From contig JAMPFA010000021.1 of assembly GCA_023664725.1 (NCBI GenBank), positions 1-34,468 on the forward strand: a DNA stretch of 34,468 bases, given 5' to 3'. Source of the DNA: Roseburia sp. GTDB taxonomy: Bacteria; Bacillota; Clostridia; Lachnospirales; Lachnospiraceae. The notes beneath the pieces were generated by a model that was given only the letters and a program-made list of their open reading frames with translations, was not told the origin of the DNA and made no database searches. Positions 25,113 to 33,956 of this stretch are shown here, piece after piece; positions within the stretch are counted from its first letter, which is position 1, and each line of letters begins with the position of its first letter. The position numbers and the translations under genes were made by a program.

Positions 25113-27227
25113 TTAGCCATCCTGCAAGCCCTGGCCTTCCTCCGGAGAGTTTTCTTCCGGAGTACTTTCCCCCTCCGGCTCCTGACCATCCTGAGAATTT
25201 TCTTCCTGTTCCTGGTTTCTAAGCTCCTCCTGCTCCCTCTCATATGTGTCTGCCTGGACATAGGGCAGAAATTCCACTGGAGCCAGACCTTCGTGGCATC
25301 TCTCCATAAAAGCGTGCCAGATTTCCCCGGGATAACTGGAGCCTGTAAGTCCCGGCAGTTTCTCCGGCATGTCAAATCCCACCCATATGCTGGCGGTATA
25401 ATAGGGCGTGTAACCTACAAACCAACCGTCTTTATTGTCATTGGTGGTTCCCGTTTTTCCTGCGGTTGGCATATTGGTCACACCAAGTCCTCTTCCTGTT
25501 CCCTCCTGCACCACTGTCTGCATCATGTCTGTTACCATCCTGGCTGCGGTTGTCTTATATATTTTTGTGGCCTCCTGGTCAGTGGACACCACTTCATTCC
25601 CCTGGGCATCCGTAATTTTGATGATACAGGTGGGCATTCGGTAGTCCCCGTCGTTTTCCAGTGTGGCATAGGCCGATGCCATCTCCACCGGGGATGCCCC
25701 GTTGGTAAGTCCTCCAAGGGATGAGGTAAGACGCTCATCCTCTGCTGACAGCCTGGAAAAATTCATGGCTTTTAAATAAGAAAGCCCCGCCTTTGGCGTA
25801 ATTTGCTCAAACAACTGCCACGCCACAGAGTTTTTGGATTTTGACAGGGCATTTCTAAGCGTCATCTCTCCGCTGTACACCCCATCTGCATTGGAAGGTC
25901 CATCTTCAATAGGCTGATCCACCACAATGGATTCCGGTGTGTAACCCCGTTCCAAAATCGGTGCGTATACGATCAACGGCTTTATGGAACTTCCCGGCTG
26001 TCGGTAACTCTGGTACGCACGGTTTAAAGTGTATCCGTCAAAATCCTGGCTCCTGCCTCCCACAATGGCACAGACATATCCAGTCGCATTGTCAATACAC
26101 ACTCCGGCGCTTTGGAGTTTGTATACTCCCTCCTCATTTACATCTGTGAAATCTATCAGCTTTTCATCGATGGACTGCTGGAGTTTTGCCTGGGCATCCA
26201 GATCCATAGAAGTATAAATCCGGTATCCCGCTGTGTACAGCTGCTTTTGGCACTGCTCATACACATTGCTGTAATTTTTCTGGTAAGCCTCTTTGTCCTC
26301 TTCAGAGTTGAACTCTGTCCGGAAGGTAAAACCGTCATTTTCCATCAAAAGCCGTATCGCACAGTAGTAGGTGTAAGTCTCCACATAATTATTTTTTTCC
26401 GTCTCCGGCCGGCTCAGCTCTATATCCTCCGCCTTCGCCAGATACATAGCGCTCTCGGTGATCTTCCCGTCCTCGTACATATTTTTTAAAATACGGTCTC
26501 TGCGCCCCAATGTATTCTCGATATTTGTTAAGGGATCATACAGAGTGGGGTTGTTTGGAATGGCACACAGGAAAGCAATCTGGGACAAATCTAACTGAGA
26601 AACTTCCTTATTAAAATAGCCCATGCTTGCGGCCTGGATTCCATAGTACCCGTTGCCAAAATATATATTGTTGATATAAAATTCCAAAATCTGATTCTTA
26701 TTGTATTTCTTTTCCAGTTCTGTAGCGATAAACATCTCCTCCACCTTTCTCTGCCAGGTCTTATCCTGGTTCAGAAAAACGGTGCGGGAAAGCTGCTGTG
26801 TGATGGTACTTCCTCCCTGGGTCACTTCCCCGTTTTCAATCATTGCCTTTATCGCCCTTATAATTGCCTTATAATCAATTCCTTTATGGCTGTAAAATTT
26901 TTTATCCTCTATGCTTACAATGGCGGCGCCTACGTCCACCGGCATCTCCTCATATTCAAGATAATAAACGTCCTTCTCCCCTTTTAAGGTGGTAATTTTT
27001 TCTCCGTTTTTGTCGTATACCACGCTGGTCTGTGATGAGCGGAATGTATTTTCGTTGGATGAGCGGACATACTGCAGTGCCTCATCCTTCATGTTTGCAA
27101 TCTGCTTTGCGTATCCCCCGTAATAATAATAACCCACACCGCCTACCACCAGGATCATCAGCAAAAACTGCATCCATACAAAAAACCAGAATAAACGGTA
27201 TTTTTTCTTTTTCTTCTTTCGCGCCAT
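25113..27227 (-). CDS. Class A penicillin-binding protein (transglycosylase-transpeptidase)
   Basis: The 704-residue protein builds peptidoglycan at the membrane. It has a basic N-terminus, one membrane span (about 11-33), a GT51 glycosyltransferase domain (about 70-260) with catalytic E107 in EDKKFYSHKGID and GGSTITQQL, and a transpeptidase domain (about 370-640) with SIKP (Ser413-x-x-Lys416 region), SKN (464-466) and KTG (591-593). The C-terminal 60 residues are Glu/Gln/Gly-rich and disordered, a tail common in Firmicute PBP1 proteins. The ATG has AAGGAGAACT upstream. glcK follows. A TATAAT-type promoter lies upstream. Length and motif order are normal, with no sign of damage. Confidence 0.93.
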   Translation of the reverse strand: MARKKKKKKYRLFWFFVWMQFLLMILVVGGVGYYYYGGYAKQIANMKDEALQYVRSSNENTFRSSQTSVVYDKNGEKITTLKGEKDVYYLEYEEMPVDVGAAIVSIEDKKFYSHKGIDYKAIIRAIKAMIENGEVTQGGSTITQQLSRTVFLNQDKTWQRKVEEMFIATELEKKYNKNQILEFYINNIYFGNGYYGIQAASMGYFNKEVSQLDLSQIAFLCAIPNNPTLYDPLTNIENTLGRRDRILKNMYEDGKITESAMYLAKAEDIELSRPETEKNNYVETYTYYCAIRLLMENDGFTFRTEFNSEEDKEAYQKNYSNVYEQCQKQLYTAGYRIYTSMDLDAQAKLQQSIDEKLIDFTDVNEEGVYKLQSAGVCIDNATGYVCAIVGGRSQDFDGYTLNRAYQSYRQPGSSIKPLIVYAPILERGYTPESIVVDQPIEDGPSNADGVYSGEMTLRNALSKSKNSVAWQLFEQITPKAGLSYLKAMNFSRLSAEDERLTSSLGGLTNGASPVEMASAYATLENDGDYRMPTCIIKITDAQGNEVVSTDQEATKIYKTTAARMVTDMMQTVVQEGTGRGLGVTNMPTAGKTGTTNDNKDGWFVGYTPYYTASIWVGFDMPEKLPGLTGSSYPGEIWHAFMERCHEGLAPVEFLPYVQADTYEREQEELRNQEQEENSQDGQEPEGESTPEENSPEEGQGLQDG

Positions 27228-27286
27228 AGTTCTCCTTTATGTCAATTCTATTTTCTGATAAAACCTATTTTACACGTTTTGTACTT

Positions 27287-27315
27287 ATTATACAAGATAA
27301 GATTCCGCCTGTTAT
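27287..27315 (-). promoter_or_regulatory. Candidate promoter for the PBP-glucokinase unit
   Basis: On the minus strand ATAACA and a perfect TATAAT are spaced 17 bp apart, about 60 bp upstream of the PBP start. It lies just after the terminator of spoVT, so the unit starts here. Confidence 0.5.
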
Positions 27316-27328
27316 GTAGTTTTACCAT

Positions 27329-27358
27329 AAAACAGAGCAGAGGTATTTCCCCTGCTCC
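27329..27358 (-). terminator. Rho-independent terminator after spoVT
   Basis: On the minus strand a stem of GAGCAG with GG closes on CC with CTGCTC, followed by TGTTTTAT. It lies within 35 bp of the spoVT stop at 27366 and separates spoVT from the PBP promoter. Confidence 0.7.
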
Positions 27359-27365
27359 CAACATT

Positions 27366-27914
27366 TTACTGCTCCATCTGTTTTCCCAAAAATCCTGCCG
27401 CTGTAACTGCCAGTTTCCGCTCCGTATCTCCCATAGACCGCTTATCGTCTTTATTGTACAGCACCACTGCACCAATGGCATCTCCCTCGCAGATAATGGT
27501 GGCAATGGCCTGGGAATGAAACTCCCCCGCATCATCCAGCGTCACTTTCACAAACTGATCATCCTCTTTGCTTGCCACTCTGTCTTCCCTGTTTTCAATA
27601 ATATTTTCCATCTGTTTGCTGATGGGTTTTCCGTCAAACTCTTTCTTTCCGTTGCCTGCCACCGCCACTACATGATCCCTGTCTGTAATACATACCAGAT
27701 TTCCGGTGGTCTGGGCAAGGCTTTCCGCATATTGCCCTGCAAACTGAGACAGCTCCCCGATGGGAGAATACTTCTTTAAAATAATCTCTCCCTGCCGGTC
27801 TGTAAAAATCTCCAGGGGATCGCCTTCACGGATCCTTAATGTTCTTCTGATTTCCTTTGGTACAACGACTCTTCCCAGATCGTCTATTCTTCGCACAATT
27901 CCTGTCGCCTTCAT
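27366..27914 (-). CDS. spoVT: Stage V sporulation protein T (AbrB-type regulator)
   Basis: Residues 1-50 hold the swapped-hairpin AbrB domain (MKATGIVRRIDDLGRVVVP, IRRTLRIREGDPLEIFTD). The rest to 182 is the GAF-like C-terminal domain of SpoVT, with ENREDRVASKEDDQFVKV and a closing RKLAVTAAGFLGKQME. SpoVT regulates genes in the forespore late in sporulation. Length matches the family. The ATG is preceded by GGAGG (9 nt). A candidate forespore promoter sits upstream and a terminator lies after it, so it is a single-gene unit. It is the best evidence in the window that the host makes spores. Confidence 0.95.
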   Translation of the reverse strand: MKATGIVRRIDDLGRVVVPKEIRRTLRIREGDPLEIFTDRQGEIILKKYSPIGELSQFAGQYAESLAQTTGNLVCITDRDHVVAVAGNGKKEFDGKPISKQMENIIENREDRVASKEDDQFVKVTLDDAGEFHSQAIATIICEGDAIGAVVLYNKDDKRSMGDTERKLAVTAAGFLGKQMEQ

Positions 27915-27990
27915 TTTCTGATTCCTCCATATTCTTCCATTGTTTCGTATAATTTATTTTTATATCATCATTTCTTTTGTTTTGTTTTGT

Positions 27991-28019
27991 TAGTATCTGT
28001 AAGAATTAGAAAAATATGC
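27991..28019 (-). promoter_or_regulatory. Candidate forespore (sigma-G-type) promoter of spoVT
   Basis: On the minus strand GCATA and GATACTA are separated by 17 bp, close to the sigma-G pattern of G-x-ATA and CATAMTA. It ends about 77 bp upstream of the spoVT start. This is a motif match in an AT-rich region and could be chance. Confidence 0.45.
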
Positions 28020-28047
28020 ACAGGCATTTTATTTTGTATCATTCATC

Positions 28048-29115
28048 TTATCTCATTTGCATCTTATCCCACTTCCGCTCTATATCTGCCACTAATTCAA
28101 GTTGGCAGCGGCAACGATCTACATTATGCTTATCTCTTGTAACCTTAAAATAAGTATCACCCTGAAGATAATCCGTCAAAAATCGCATCCCGCACTCTAA
28201 GGTCATCATTTTTGCCCCCATTGGCAGCATACGAATCTCATTTTCCGTCAAACTTCCCTGACAGCCCTGCAGGAAACCTTTCCGGTAGGCCTCATAATGT
28301 TCTAAAGATAAAGATACCTTCCCGATATCCGGCTCATCTTCCGCCGCAGTATTAGCGCCAAAACGAATGGCATCTCCAAAATCATGAACCGAGAGCCCCG
28401 GCATTACCGTATCCAGATCGATCACACAGAGGGCCTTATGGCTTTCTCGGTCCAGCATCACATTATTCAACTTTGTGTCATTGTGGGTAACCTTTAGAGG
28501 CAATTCACCCCTCTGCAGCATATCTCCCAGCATGGACATTTCAAAGCTGCGCTCTCTTATAAAATCAATTTCTTTTTTAACTTCTTTTGCTCTCCCGCAT
28601 ATATCCTGGTCTACCGCTTTTTCAAAAGTCTGAAAACGTTTTGCCGTATTGTGAAAATCCGGTATCACTGGATGCAGTGCCTCCGCCGGGAAATCCCGAA
28701 GCATCCCCTGAAAACGGCCAAAGGCAATGCCGCTCTCACAGAAATCTTCCAGACTTTCCGCCGCATTTAAGGTAACTCCATCCTCGATATACCGGTAAAC
28801 TCTCCAGTATTCCCCGTCCTCATCTTTAAAAAAGCTTTTTCCATCTGTCCCAAAAACAGGAGTCAGCGTTTCTCTGTCTGGATTTCCTCCGTATTTTCTT
28901 ATTATATCCTTTAAATAAAAAGTAATTTTAACAATATTCTCCATCAACTTTTCCGGCTCGGGAAAAACGTTTTTGTTCATTCTCTGTAAGATATAGCGTT
29001 CCTTCCCTGAAGTTTCCACCAGAAAGGTATGGTTGATGTGCCCCTGGCCGTAAGCTTTTACTGACAGAGGAGAAAATCTAAGCTGAAAGTTTTGTAAAAT
29101 CTTCTCTTTCTCCAT
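28048..29115 (-). CDS. NahK-like sugar kinase (aminoglycoside phosphotransferase fold)
   Basis: The 355-residue protein has the APH/choline-kinase fold: GHINHTFLV at 25-33, a LQRMNKNVF strand, the catalytic HNDTKLNNVMLD and the metal-binding VIDLDTVMPGLSVHDFGDAIR. N-acetylhexosamine 1-kinases (NahK) of the LNB/GNB salvage path have this length and this motif pair. The next gene upstream is a sugar nucleotidyltransferase, the usual partner, which would turn the sugar 1-phosphate into an activated sugar. The ATG at 29115 has a G-rich site upstream. No terminator separates the two genes. The exact sugar cannot be read from sequence. Choline or other small-alcohol kinase activity is the alternative. 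Confidence 0.75.
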   Translation of the reverse strand: MEKEKILQNFQLRFSPLSVKAYGQGHINHTFLVETSGKERYILQRMNKNVFPEPEKLMENIVKITFYLKDIIRKYGGNPDRETLTPVFGTDGKSFFKDEDGEYWRVYRYIEDGVTLNAAESLEDFCESGIAFGRFQGMLRDFPAEALHPVIPDFHNTAKRFQTFEKAVDQDICGRAKEVKKEIDFIRERSFEMSMLGDMLQRGELPLKVTHNDTKLNNVMLDRESHKALCVIDLDTVMPGLSVHDFGDAIRFGANTAAEDEPDIGKVSLSLEHYEAYRKGFLQGCQGSLTENEIRMLPMGAKMMTLECGMRFLTDYLQGDTYFKVTRDKHNVDRCRCQLELVADIERKWDKMQMR

Positions 29116-29163
29116 ATCCCAAACCCCCTGTATAACAATTCCTGCTGATGGCTGAGCCGCAGA

Positions 29164-30087
29164 CTAATCTTCCCACAGCTGACAGGGATAAATCCCTTTT
29201 TTCTTAAAATCAGAGATTGCCTGCATCACCGTCCCTTTGTCTTCCTGATAGGTGATGCCGTACCAGCGGTCTTTTGATTTTAAAACCTGAACCCTGGCCT
29301 TTCCCTCCTCCATAAGCTCCTCCACCGCAAATGGAAGGAAAAACTCACACTTTAAGGGATTTTTTTCAAGATTCTCCTGCAAAAATACTGGAAAACGTTT
29401 TTGCAGTTCCTCCATCATCCCCGCCGAAAATCCCCACATATTCATAGACACCACCGTTCCCCGGGGCAGAACATTCCAGGAAGTCCCGTCGTCCTCTGTG
29501 TACTCTGCCACATCCCCATGTTTTTCAATGCGGGTCCTCTCTTTGATCTCCACAAGGTTTCCCTGTTCATCTACCTTGCACACCCCTCTGGATACATGGC
29601 CGTTTTCCGTCAAGGTATTCTCTAGAAGATACCCTGCCATGGCAAACTGATAGGCGCCCTGTTCCCGGGTATCAGTAAGATAGTCATAAATCATCTGAAA
29701 CGCCCCTCTGCCATAGAAGTCATCCGCATTGATCACCGCAAAAGGCCCGTGGATCTTTTCCTTACAGCAGAGCACCGCATGGCCTGTGCCAAAAGGCTTT
29801 TCCCTCCCCTCGGGAACAGAAAATCCCTCCGGCAGATTACTAAGCTCCTGATACACATACTCCACCTTTATCTTTCTGCTCATGCGGTCCCCTACACGTT
29901 CTCTGAATAAGGCTTCGTTCTCTTTCTTAATTATAAATATAACTTTTTCAAAACCAGCCAGCATCGCATCATATACAGAAAAATCCAAAATCACATGACC
30001 GTAATCGTCCATAGGGTCCATCTGCTTTAAGCCGCCGTAACGGCTTCCCATACCTGCTGCCATAACTACCAGTACCGGTTTTTCCAT
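29164..30087 (-). CDS. Sugar-phosphate nucleotidyltransferase
   Basis: The 307-residue protein opens with the nucleotidyltransferase loop LVVMAAGMGSRYGGLKQMDP, then KPFGTGHAVLCC, the metal-binding INADDFYG and SRGVCKVDEQGNL. The family attaches a nucleotide to a sugar 1-phosphate in the cytosol. Its ATG has AGGGGG ten bases upstream and lies 15 nt after the ribH stop, with the NahK-like kinase following. This pair suggests a salvage route for amino sugars, for example those freed from mucin or milk glycans. UTP is the usual donor, but the donor and the sugar are not visible in the sequence. Confidence 0.82.
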   Translation of the reverse strand: MEKPVLVVMAAGMGSRYGGLKQMDPMDDYGHVILDFSVYDAMLAGFEKVIFIIKKENEALFRERVGDRMSRKIKVEYVYQELSNLPEGFSVPEGREKPFGTGHAVLCCKEKIHGPFAVINADDFYGRGAFQMIYDYLTDTREQGAYQFAMAGYLLENTLTENGHVSRGVCKVDEQGNLVEIKERTRIEKHGDVAEYTEDDGTSWNVLPRGTVVSMNMWGFSAGMMEELQKRFPVFLQENLEKNPLKCEFFLPFAVEELMEEGKARVQVLKSKDRWYGITYQEDKGTVMQAISDFKKKGIYPCQLWED

Positions 30088-30102
30088 ATTGCAAATTCCC
30101 CC

Positions 30103-30570
30103 TTATTTTTCAATTTCACGAATGAGGTTGATCATCTCAATTGCCCCGGTTGCACATTCAAATCCTTTATTTCCCGCCTTGCTTCCGGCACGCTCGATTG
30201 CCTGCTCTATATTATCTGTAGTTAAGACGCCAAACATTACAGGAATTTCTGAATTTAAAGATACCTGGGCGATTCCCTTGGACACTTCACTGCACACATA
30301 ATCGTAGTGGGAGGTTGCTCCCCGGATCACTGCCCCAAGACAGAGCACTGCGTCATATTTTCCGCTTTTTGCCATTTTGGATGCAATCAGCGGAATCTCA
30401 AAAGCACCCGGAACCCATGCCACATCAATATTGTCCTCCGGCACATCGTGACGTTTCAGTCCGTCAATGGCTCCTCCCAGAAGTTTGGAAGTGATAAAAT
30501 CATTAAATCTTGCTACAACAATTCCGATTTTTGCGTTACTTGCTACGACTTTTCCCTCAAATGTGTTCAT
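30103..30570 (-). CDS. ribH: 6,7-dimethyl-8-ribityllumazine synthase
   Basis: This 155-residue protein makes the lumazine precursor of riboflavin from the RibB product and the pyrimidine from RibD. It has [41 protein letters not shown] and [21 protein letters not shown], all diagnostic of RibH. Length is normal. The ATG has AAAGGAG upstream. It is the last rib gene of the operon, followed with only 15 nt by the nucleotidyltransferase, and preceded by ribBA. Confidence 0.97.
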   Translation of the reverse strand: MNTFEGKVVASNAKIGIVVARFNDFITSKLLGGAIDGLKRHDVPEDNIDVAWVPGAFEIPLIASKMAKSGKYDAVLCLGAVIRGATSHYDYVCSEVSKGIAQVSLNSEIPVMFGVLTTDNIEQAIERAGSKAGNKGFECATGAIEMINLIREIEK

Positions 30571-30609
30571 TTCTATCTCTCCTTTAATTAATTTAATTTA
30601 TTTTTAATT

Positions 30610-31812
30610 TTATCTGTAATTCAGCATATGCCCCATTTTCTTCTGTTTTGTCTTCATATAGTAGGCGTCGAAGGGCGTCAGCTCCATCTGGATGGGCACA
30701 CGCTCTGCAATACTCAGCCCAAATTCTGACAGACCGTCAATCTTCTGGGGGTTGTTGGTGAGAAGCCTTAAGCTCTTTGCCCCCAGATCCCTTAAAATCT
30801 GGGAACCAATGTAGTATTCCCGCAAATCCTCGTCAAATCCCAACGCAAGATTTGCCTCCACTGTATCCATGCCCCGCTCCTGCAATTCGTATGCTTTCAG
30901 CTTATTGATGAGACCAATCCCACGTCCCTCCTGGCGAAGATAGAGCAGAATTCCTCTTCCCTCCGCCTCAATCTGCTTTAGGGCAGAGGCAAGCTGTTCC
31001 CCACAGTCGCAGCGCAGGGAGCCAAAGGTATCTCCTGTCATGCACTCAGAATGGACACGGCACAAAACATTTTCCCCGTCTCCAATCTCTCCTTTTACCA
31101 ATGCCACATGATGTTCCCCATTCAGCTTATTCACATAGCCATAGGCGGTAAACTCCCCGTACTTGGTGGGCATCTTCACTTTTGCCTTACACTCAACAAG
31201 CTTCTCATGGATTTTCCGATATTCCTGCAATGCCCGGATGGTAACCATCTTTATCTGAAATTTCTCCGCCAGTTCCTGCAGTTCCTGTGTCCGCATCATG
31301 GTACCGTCGTCACGCATGATCTCGCAGCAGAGCCCGCACTCTTTTAGCCCTGCCAGACGCATAAAATCTATGGTCGCCTCTGTGTGGCCGTTTCTCTCTA
31401 ACACCCCGTTTTTCTTGGCGAGAAGGGGAAACATATGGCCGGGACGCCTGAAATCCTCCGGCCTGGCGCCATCCTCCACACATTTCCTGGCGGTCAATCC
31501 CCGCTCCTGGGCGGAAATACCTGTAGTTGTCTCCATGGCATCAATGGATACGGTAAAAGCCGTCTCGTGGTTGTCCGTATTCTCTGTCACCATCTGAGGC
31601 AGCATCAGCTTTTTCACCAACGCCTCTCCCATGGGCATGCAGATCAGCCCTTTTCCGTGCATTGCCATAAAATTCACATTCTCAGTAGTCGCAAACTCTG
31701 CCGCACAGATGAAATCTCCCTCATTTTCCCGGTCTTCATCATCTGTCACCAGAATGACTTCTCCCTTGCGGAGAGCCTCCACTGCCTCCTCAATGGTATT
31801 GTACAAAAACAT
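30610..31812 (-). CDS. ribBA: Bifunctional DHBP synthase / GTP cyclohydrolase II
   Basis: The 400-residue protein makes both riboflavin precursors: the N-terminal half (1-200) with [10 protein letters not shown] (24-33) turns ribulose 5-phosphate into the four-carbon unit, and the C-terminal half (about 205-400) opens GTP, with zinc cysteines C257, C268 and C270 in [18 protein letters not shown] and RQEGRGIGL. The fusion is common in Firmicutes. The ATG has TAGGAGGAATCGAT upstream. It sits between ribE and ribH in the operon controlled by the FMN riboswitch. Confidence 0.97.
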   Translation of the reverse strand: MFLYNTIEEAVEALRKGEVILVTDDEDRENEGDFICAAEFATTENVNFMAMHGKGLICMPMGEALVKKLMLPQMVTENTDNHETAFTVSIDAMETTTGISAQERGLTARKCVEDGARPEDFRRPGHMFPLLAKKNGVLERNGHTEATIDFMRLAGLKECGLCCEIMRDDGTMMRTQELQELAEKFQIKMVTIRALQEYRKIHEKLVECKAKVKMPTKYGEFTAYGYVNKLNGEHHVALVKGEIGDGENVLCRVHSECMTGDTFGSLRCDCGEQLASALKQIEAEGRGILLYLRQEGRGIGLINKLKAYELQERGMDTVEANLALGFDEDLREYYIGSQILRDLGAKSLRLLTNNPQKIDGLSEFGLSIAERVPIQMELTPFDAYYMKTKQKKMGHMLNYR

Positions 31813-31856
31813 ATCGATTCCTCCTAATGCTTATATATTATATTTTCTTTTAATAA

Positions 31857-32504
31857 TCAAAATCCTGCCCGGAGCAAAAAGTCTTTGGTAATCCCGCCGC
31901 TGGTCTTTTCCTGCTCTTTCGGCTGCATCAAACGCTCCACATATTTCCCGATCATATCATTTTCCAGATTTACCGCATCCCCGGCCTTCTTTTCCCCCAG
32001 GATCGTCTCTCCCAGGGTATGGGGAATGATAGACACGGAAAAACTTTCCTCCGCCGCTTTTGCCACTGTCAGGGATGTGCCGTCAATGGCAATGGAGCCT
32101 TTCTCCACAATATAGCGCATCAGTTCTTTCGGTGTGTGAACAGTATACCAGACCGCATTCTGCTCCCGCCAGACTTTTTCGATAATTCCTGTGCCGTCAA
32201 TATGACCGGATACAATATGTCCTCCGAATCTGCCGTTCATTGCCATGGCCCGCTCCAGGTTCACTCTGCTTCCGGGAGACAACTGCCCCAGATTGCTGCG
32301 TTTTAATGTCTCCGGCATCACATCAGCCACAAAGCCGTCGCCCTTTAATTCGATTACCGTAAGACAAACGCCGTTTACCGCAATGCTGTCCCCGATTTTT
32401 GTGTCCTCTAATACCTTGTCCGCTTTTAGTTCTATTTTCCCGGAAATGCTTGTCGCTTCCATGCGCACCATCTTTCCGATCTCTTCTATGATCCCTGTGA
32501 ACAA
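31857..32504 (-). CDS. ribE: Riboflavin synthase, alpha subunit (TTG start)
   Basis: The 215-residue protein joins two lumazine molecules into riboflavin in the last step. It has the two repeated barrels of the family, FTGIIEEIG at the start, SIAVNGVCLTV, VSGHIDGTG and SIAIDGTSLTV. The family start is MFTGIIEE; here FTGIIEE is preceded by TTG at 32504, with GGGAGG seven bases upstream, so I assign a TTG start. The GTG at 32519 would place the ribosome site inside the gene. It overlaps the end of ribD by 19 nt, a sign of coupled translation. A rare start codon may lower its output relative to neighbours. Confidence 0.95.
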   Translation of the reverse strand: MFTGIIEEIGKMVRMEATSISGKIELKADKVLEDTKIGDSIAVNGVCLTVIELKGDGFVADVMPETLKRSNLGQLSPGSRVNLERAMAMNGRFGGHIVSGHIDGTGIIEKVWREQNAVWYTVHTPKELMRYIVEKGSIAIDGTSLTVAKAAEESFSVSIIPHTLGETILGEKKAGDAVNLENDMIGKYVERLMQPKEQEKTSGGITKDFLLRAGF

Positions 32505-33589
32505 TCCGCCACCTCCCACTCAATTAGAATATCCTCTTCTATCTGACTGATTTTGGGATTTTTCAGTCCATAGGCCTGGGAAGGTTCGGTCACTCCCGCC
32601 CCTGCCACAGGGCTTTTTGCTGATGCCCCTCCAAAAAGTTTAGGAGCGATATAACTTTCTACTTTCTGAACAATCCCCTGGGCCAGTGCGCTGGCATTCA
32701 GGCTTCCGCCCCCCTCTAAGAGGATGCTGTCAATTCCCATATCCCCCAGCCGTCTCATCAGTTTCCGCAGATCCACATGGCCTTCATACTCCTCTGTGAT
32801 TACAATCTGACACCCGGCATGTTCATAGGGGCTTATCTTTCCTGCATCCCTCTCACAGGTGGCGATTATCGTCCGTATCTCCTTTGCCGTCTCCACCACC
32901 TCTGCCTCAAGGGGCGTTCGCAGATGGGTATCGCAGATGATCCGAATGGGATTTCTCCCCCCTTCAATCCTGCAGGTAAGACTGGGATTATCCGCAAGCA
33001 CCGTCCCCACGCCAACCATAATTCCCATATATTTGTGGCGGCTTTCCTGAACCCTCTGCCTTGCGGCCTCTCCAGTGATCCACTTGGATGCCCCGGTGAC
33101 CGTAGCGATTTTCCCGTCTGCCGTCATCGCATATTTCATCACCACATAAGGCGTTTTTCTGTCCATATAGTGGAAGAATACCTGATTCATCGCCCGGCAT
33201 TCCTCCTCCAAAACTCCTGTGATCACTTCGATTCCGTGGGCGGTGAGCATCTCCACCCCTTTTCCTGCCACCAGAGGGTTGGAATCCATAGAGCCCACAT
33301 AGGCTTTTCGGATGCCGCTCTCGATAATGATCTCCGTACAGGGAGGGGTTTTCCCGTAATGACAGCAGGGCTCTAAGGTCACATAGATCTCCGCTCCCCG
33401 CATATCCTCCTTACAGTTTAAAATGGCATTGCGCTCTGCATGGAACTCTCCGCACTTATGGTGGTAGTCTTTATTCAGGATCTTTCCGTCCTTCACGATC
33501 ACCGCCCCCACCATGGGATTGGGATTTGTCCACCCCTCCCCCTTTTTTGCCTCCTGTATGGCAATTCTCATGTAATCTTCCGGTGTCAT
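32486..33589 (-). CDS. ribD: Bifunctional riboflavin deaminase/reductase
   Basis: The 367-residue protein carries out the second and third steps of the GTP branch. The deaminase half has the zinc site HAERNAI (H50) with PCCHYGKTPPC (C75, C84); the reductase half has VMKYAMTADGKIA, MVGVGTVLADNPSLTCR and DSILLEGGGSLNASAL. I start at the ATG at 33589 because AAAGGAGG lies eight bases upstream and the protein then begins MTPEDYMRIAI as in its family; a frame reaching 33676 has no ribosome site and runs into the terminator. It is the first gene after the riboswitch. Confidence 0.97.
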   Translation of the reverse strand: MTPEDYMRIAIQEAKKGEGWTNPNPMVGAVIVKDGKILNKDYHHKCGEFHAERNAILNCKEDMRGAEIYVTLEPCCHYGKTPPCTEIIIESGIRKAYVGSMDSNPLVAGKGVEMLTAHGIEVITGVLEEECRAMNQVFFHYMDRKTPYVVMKYAMTADGKIATVTGASKWITGEAARQRVQESRHKYMGIMVGVGTVLADNPSLTCRIEGGRNPIRIICDTHLRTPLEAEVVETAKEIRTIIATCERDAGKISPYEHAGCQIVITEEYEGHVDLRKLMRRLGDMGIDSILLEGGGSLNASALAQGIVQKVESYIAPKLFGGASAKSPVAGAGVTEPSQAYGLKNPKISQIEEDILIEWEVADCSQGS

Positions 33590-33646
33590 ATTACACCTCC
33601 TTTGCTTAAAAATTAAATCTAAATTAAATAATTTTTCCTTGCCTAT

Positions 33647-33672
33647 AAAAAACCTGGAGCAAAAGCTCCAGG
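33647..33672 (-). terminator. Attenuator terminator of the riboflavin operon
   Basis: A perfect stem CCTGGAGC / GCTCCAGG with a TTTT loop is followed by TTTTTT. It lies between the riboswitch and ribD, so FMN binding probably favours this hairpin and stops transcription. Confidence 0.93.
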
Positions 33673-33711
33673 GCAAAAATCAACGATAACTTTAACTATC
33701 GCACACGTTCT

Positions 33712-33838
33712 ATCTTCTCTCATCCAGACTGTACTGTCGGCTTTGGAATTTCACCAAATCATGCCTGGGGAACCTTTTTCGCTCCCTTCGGCTTGCGGGC
33801 TTTACCGCCGGTAGGGAATTTCACCCTGCCCTGAAGAT
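33712..33838 (-). ncRNA. FMN riboswitch (RFN element)
   Basis: The minus strand carries the RFN landmarks in order: ATCTTC, AGGGCAGGGTGAAATTCCC, TACCGGCGGTAAAGCCCGC, AGCCGAAGGGAGC, TTTGGTGAAATTCC, CGACAGTACAGTCTGG and GATGAGAGAAGAT, where the first and last pair as the closing stem. It binds FMN and controls the rib genes through the terminator downstream. Confidence 0.97.
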
Positions 33839-33859
33839 TTTCTATTTTCTTTATTTATA

Positions 33860-33888
33860 ACCATAACATACAGGGATATGCCTGTCAA
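33860..33888 (-). promoter_or_regulatory. Promoter of the riboflavin operon
   Basis: A perfect TTGACA is followed after 17 bp by TATGGT on the minus strand. Transcription would begin shortly before the riboswitch, as expected. Confidence 0.8.
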
Positions 33889-33956
33889 GTTATTCCAGCT
33901 TTAACTGTTTGCATCTGCCATATTTTCAATCCTTTCTCTGTGCTTCCCTGATGCTG

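Noticed and set aside
24545..25222. Plus-strand open frame of 225 codons over glucokinase and PBP end
   Set aside because: It is antisense to a ROK kinase with intact motifs; its sequence is Pro/Ser-rich as expected of an antisense frame.
32777..33376. Plus-strand open frame of 199 codons over ribD
   Set aside because: Antisense to ribD with all catalytic motifs in place; no ribosome site.
33590..33676. Longer N-terminus for ribD
   Set aside because: The added codons run over the attenuator terminator and lack a ribosome site; the ATG at 33589 has AAAGGAGG and matches the family start.
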